From a virus, in the IMG/VR virus record IMGVR_UViG_3300020455_001393, positions 1 through 41,781 of that record: a DNA stretch of 41,781 nt; one strand, written 5' to 3'. This document shows positions 41,245-41,781 of the stretch, piece after piece (position 1 is the stretch's first letter; every line of letters starts with the position of its first letter). The translations under genes were made by a program, and so were the position numbers. The notes beneath the pieces are model-generated. The model was not told where the DNA came from, searched no databases, and was given only the letters and a program-made list of their open reading frames with translations.

Positions 41245-41781
41245 TTAATCTGAACCATCCTTAATAGCATTATGGAAAAACCTCGAAGTTTCGTGGCTTA
41301 GGTTGATAAACGCGCTTGTCCATTCTTTTAGCTCCTCTTGCCTTATTATCGATCCTGAAAATGGAGATTTAGGATCTCCGAGAAACATTCGATAATCTCT
41401 ACCTGGCTTTTCTCTCCCAAAACAGGGAGAGAAATGGGCAAGCTTATTTCTAGATTTTGATTTTCTTGAGAGCTTTGTTGATATCTTTCGCCATTCTTCG
41501 ATGGCGTCCGGGGATCTTCCAGAAGACTCAACTGCAGCGGTAGTAACATCGAGCCTAGCCCTAAAGCCCTGCAGACTCCAAAATACAGCATGACTTACCA
41601 GCAACTCATTAGAACTAATATGAAATTCGAAAACAGATGAAAGGCTATGCTCAACATTGGCCCAAGCCCCCAGTGCTTCTCCATAAGCAATATAGAAATT
41701 GTCGTATTCGGACTGTGAAGGGATCATATGCCCTTCTCTCCCAGGGCGGTCAGAAGATGGTCCGCAAGCAATGTAATACAT
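41245..41781 (-). CDS. Hypothetical protein with HEPN-like RNxxxH motif (edge of window)
   Basis: A 178-aa frame reaching the window edge, so it may extend upstream. A likelier start is the ATG at 41725-41727 (160 aa), which has a purine-rich GGGAGAGAAGGG just ahead. Helical, with YGEALGAWANVEHSLSSVFEF and RNKLAHF (R111, N112, H116), a motif seen in HEPN-type proteins, some of which are RNases. It faces the phage operons, so it is either a right-end accessory gene or a host gene; which one is unresolved. Confidence 0.65.
   Translation of the reverse strand: MYYIACGPSSDRPGREGHMIPSQSEYDNFYIAYGEALGAWANVEHSLSSVFEFHISSNELLVSHAVFWSLQGFRARLDVTTAAVESSGRSPDAIEEWRKISTKLSRKSKSRNKLAHFSPCFGREKPGRDYRMFLGDPKSPFSGSIIRQEELKEWTSAFINLSHETSRFFHNAIKDGSD

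Noticed and set aside
1-41781. CRISPR arrays, tRNA or rRNA genes
   Set aside because: No regular spaced repeats and no tRNA- or rRNA-like sequence were seen on either strand.

Overview
The window holds most of a Mu-like transposable prophage in what is probably a marine gammaproteobacterium. That host call is tentative: it rests on moderate GC, codon style and the protein families, and Alteromonadales/Vibrionales-like hosts would fit. The left edge is a host NAD-dependent epimerase gene (1-891, minus strand). About 800 bp without genes follows and should contain the left prophage end. From about 1.69 kb to at least 41.2 kb nearly all genes belong to the phage. No right terminus could be identified, so it lies after 41.18 kb or beyond the window.

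Layout: (1) Lysogeny switch, 1.69-2.84 kb: a leftward S24-type repressor whose catalytic serine and lysine appear to be replaced, two operator palindromes (one filling the -35/-10 spacer of the early promoter), and a Ner-like regulator. (2) Early region, 2.84-9.6 kb: MuA-type DDE transposase, MuB-type ATPase, winged-helix and XRE-like regulators, a DUF3164 protein, small zinc and membrane proteins, GemA (gp16) and a Mor-family activator. (3) Middle/accessory region, 9.6-12.4 kb: a zinc/coiled-coil protein, a RepA-like ATPase, a highly structured intergenic RNA candidate (about 11.06-11.28 kb), a 57-aa protein and a zinc-ribbon membrane moron. (4) Lysis and head genes, 12.48-27.2 kb: transglycosylase-like endolysin, 3TM holin, TraR/DksA zinc finger, DUF2730, DUF3486 small terminase, large terminase, DUF935 portal, five mini-genes (zinc ribbons and membrane peptides), a MuF protein fused to a HEMGH metallopeptidase-like domain, gpG, a three-gene accessory cassette (21.98-23.47 kb), gpI protease with an internal scaffold start, gpT major capsid, FluMu_N, DUF1320 and DUF1834 proteins. 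(5) Tail genes, 27.2-40.6 kb, of long non-contractile (siphovirus) type: tail tube, chaperone pair joined by a textbook -1 frameshift signal, 787-aa tape measure, DUF2163, DUF6950, a J-like tip protein and two homologous tailspikes. (6) Right edge: two small hypothetical genes and a convergent gene with an RNxxxH (HEPN-like) motif.

The combination is Mu-type replication and head plus siphovirus tail, the plan of B3/D3112-like transposable phages. The repressor and Ner set the lysis/lysogeny choice, MuA/MuB carry out replicative transposition, the Mor-family protein probably switches on later genes, and packaging follows the Mu headful scheme.

Most worth a second look: the structured RNA at 11.06-11.28 kb, which resembles (from memory only) HEARO/omega-RNA scaffolds but has no IscB gene beside it; a 27-bp inverted repeat that makes RNA next to that element complementary to the capsid-operon mRNA; a leader-plus-hairpin sequence shared by the lysis and protease/capsid operons, each directly downstream of an accessory gene block; the MuF-metallopeptidase fusion; and the membrane-protein accessory cassette.
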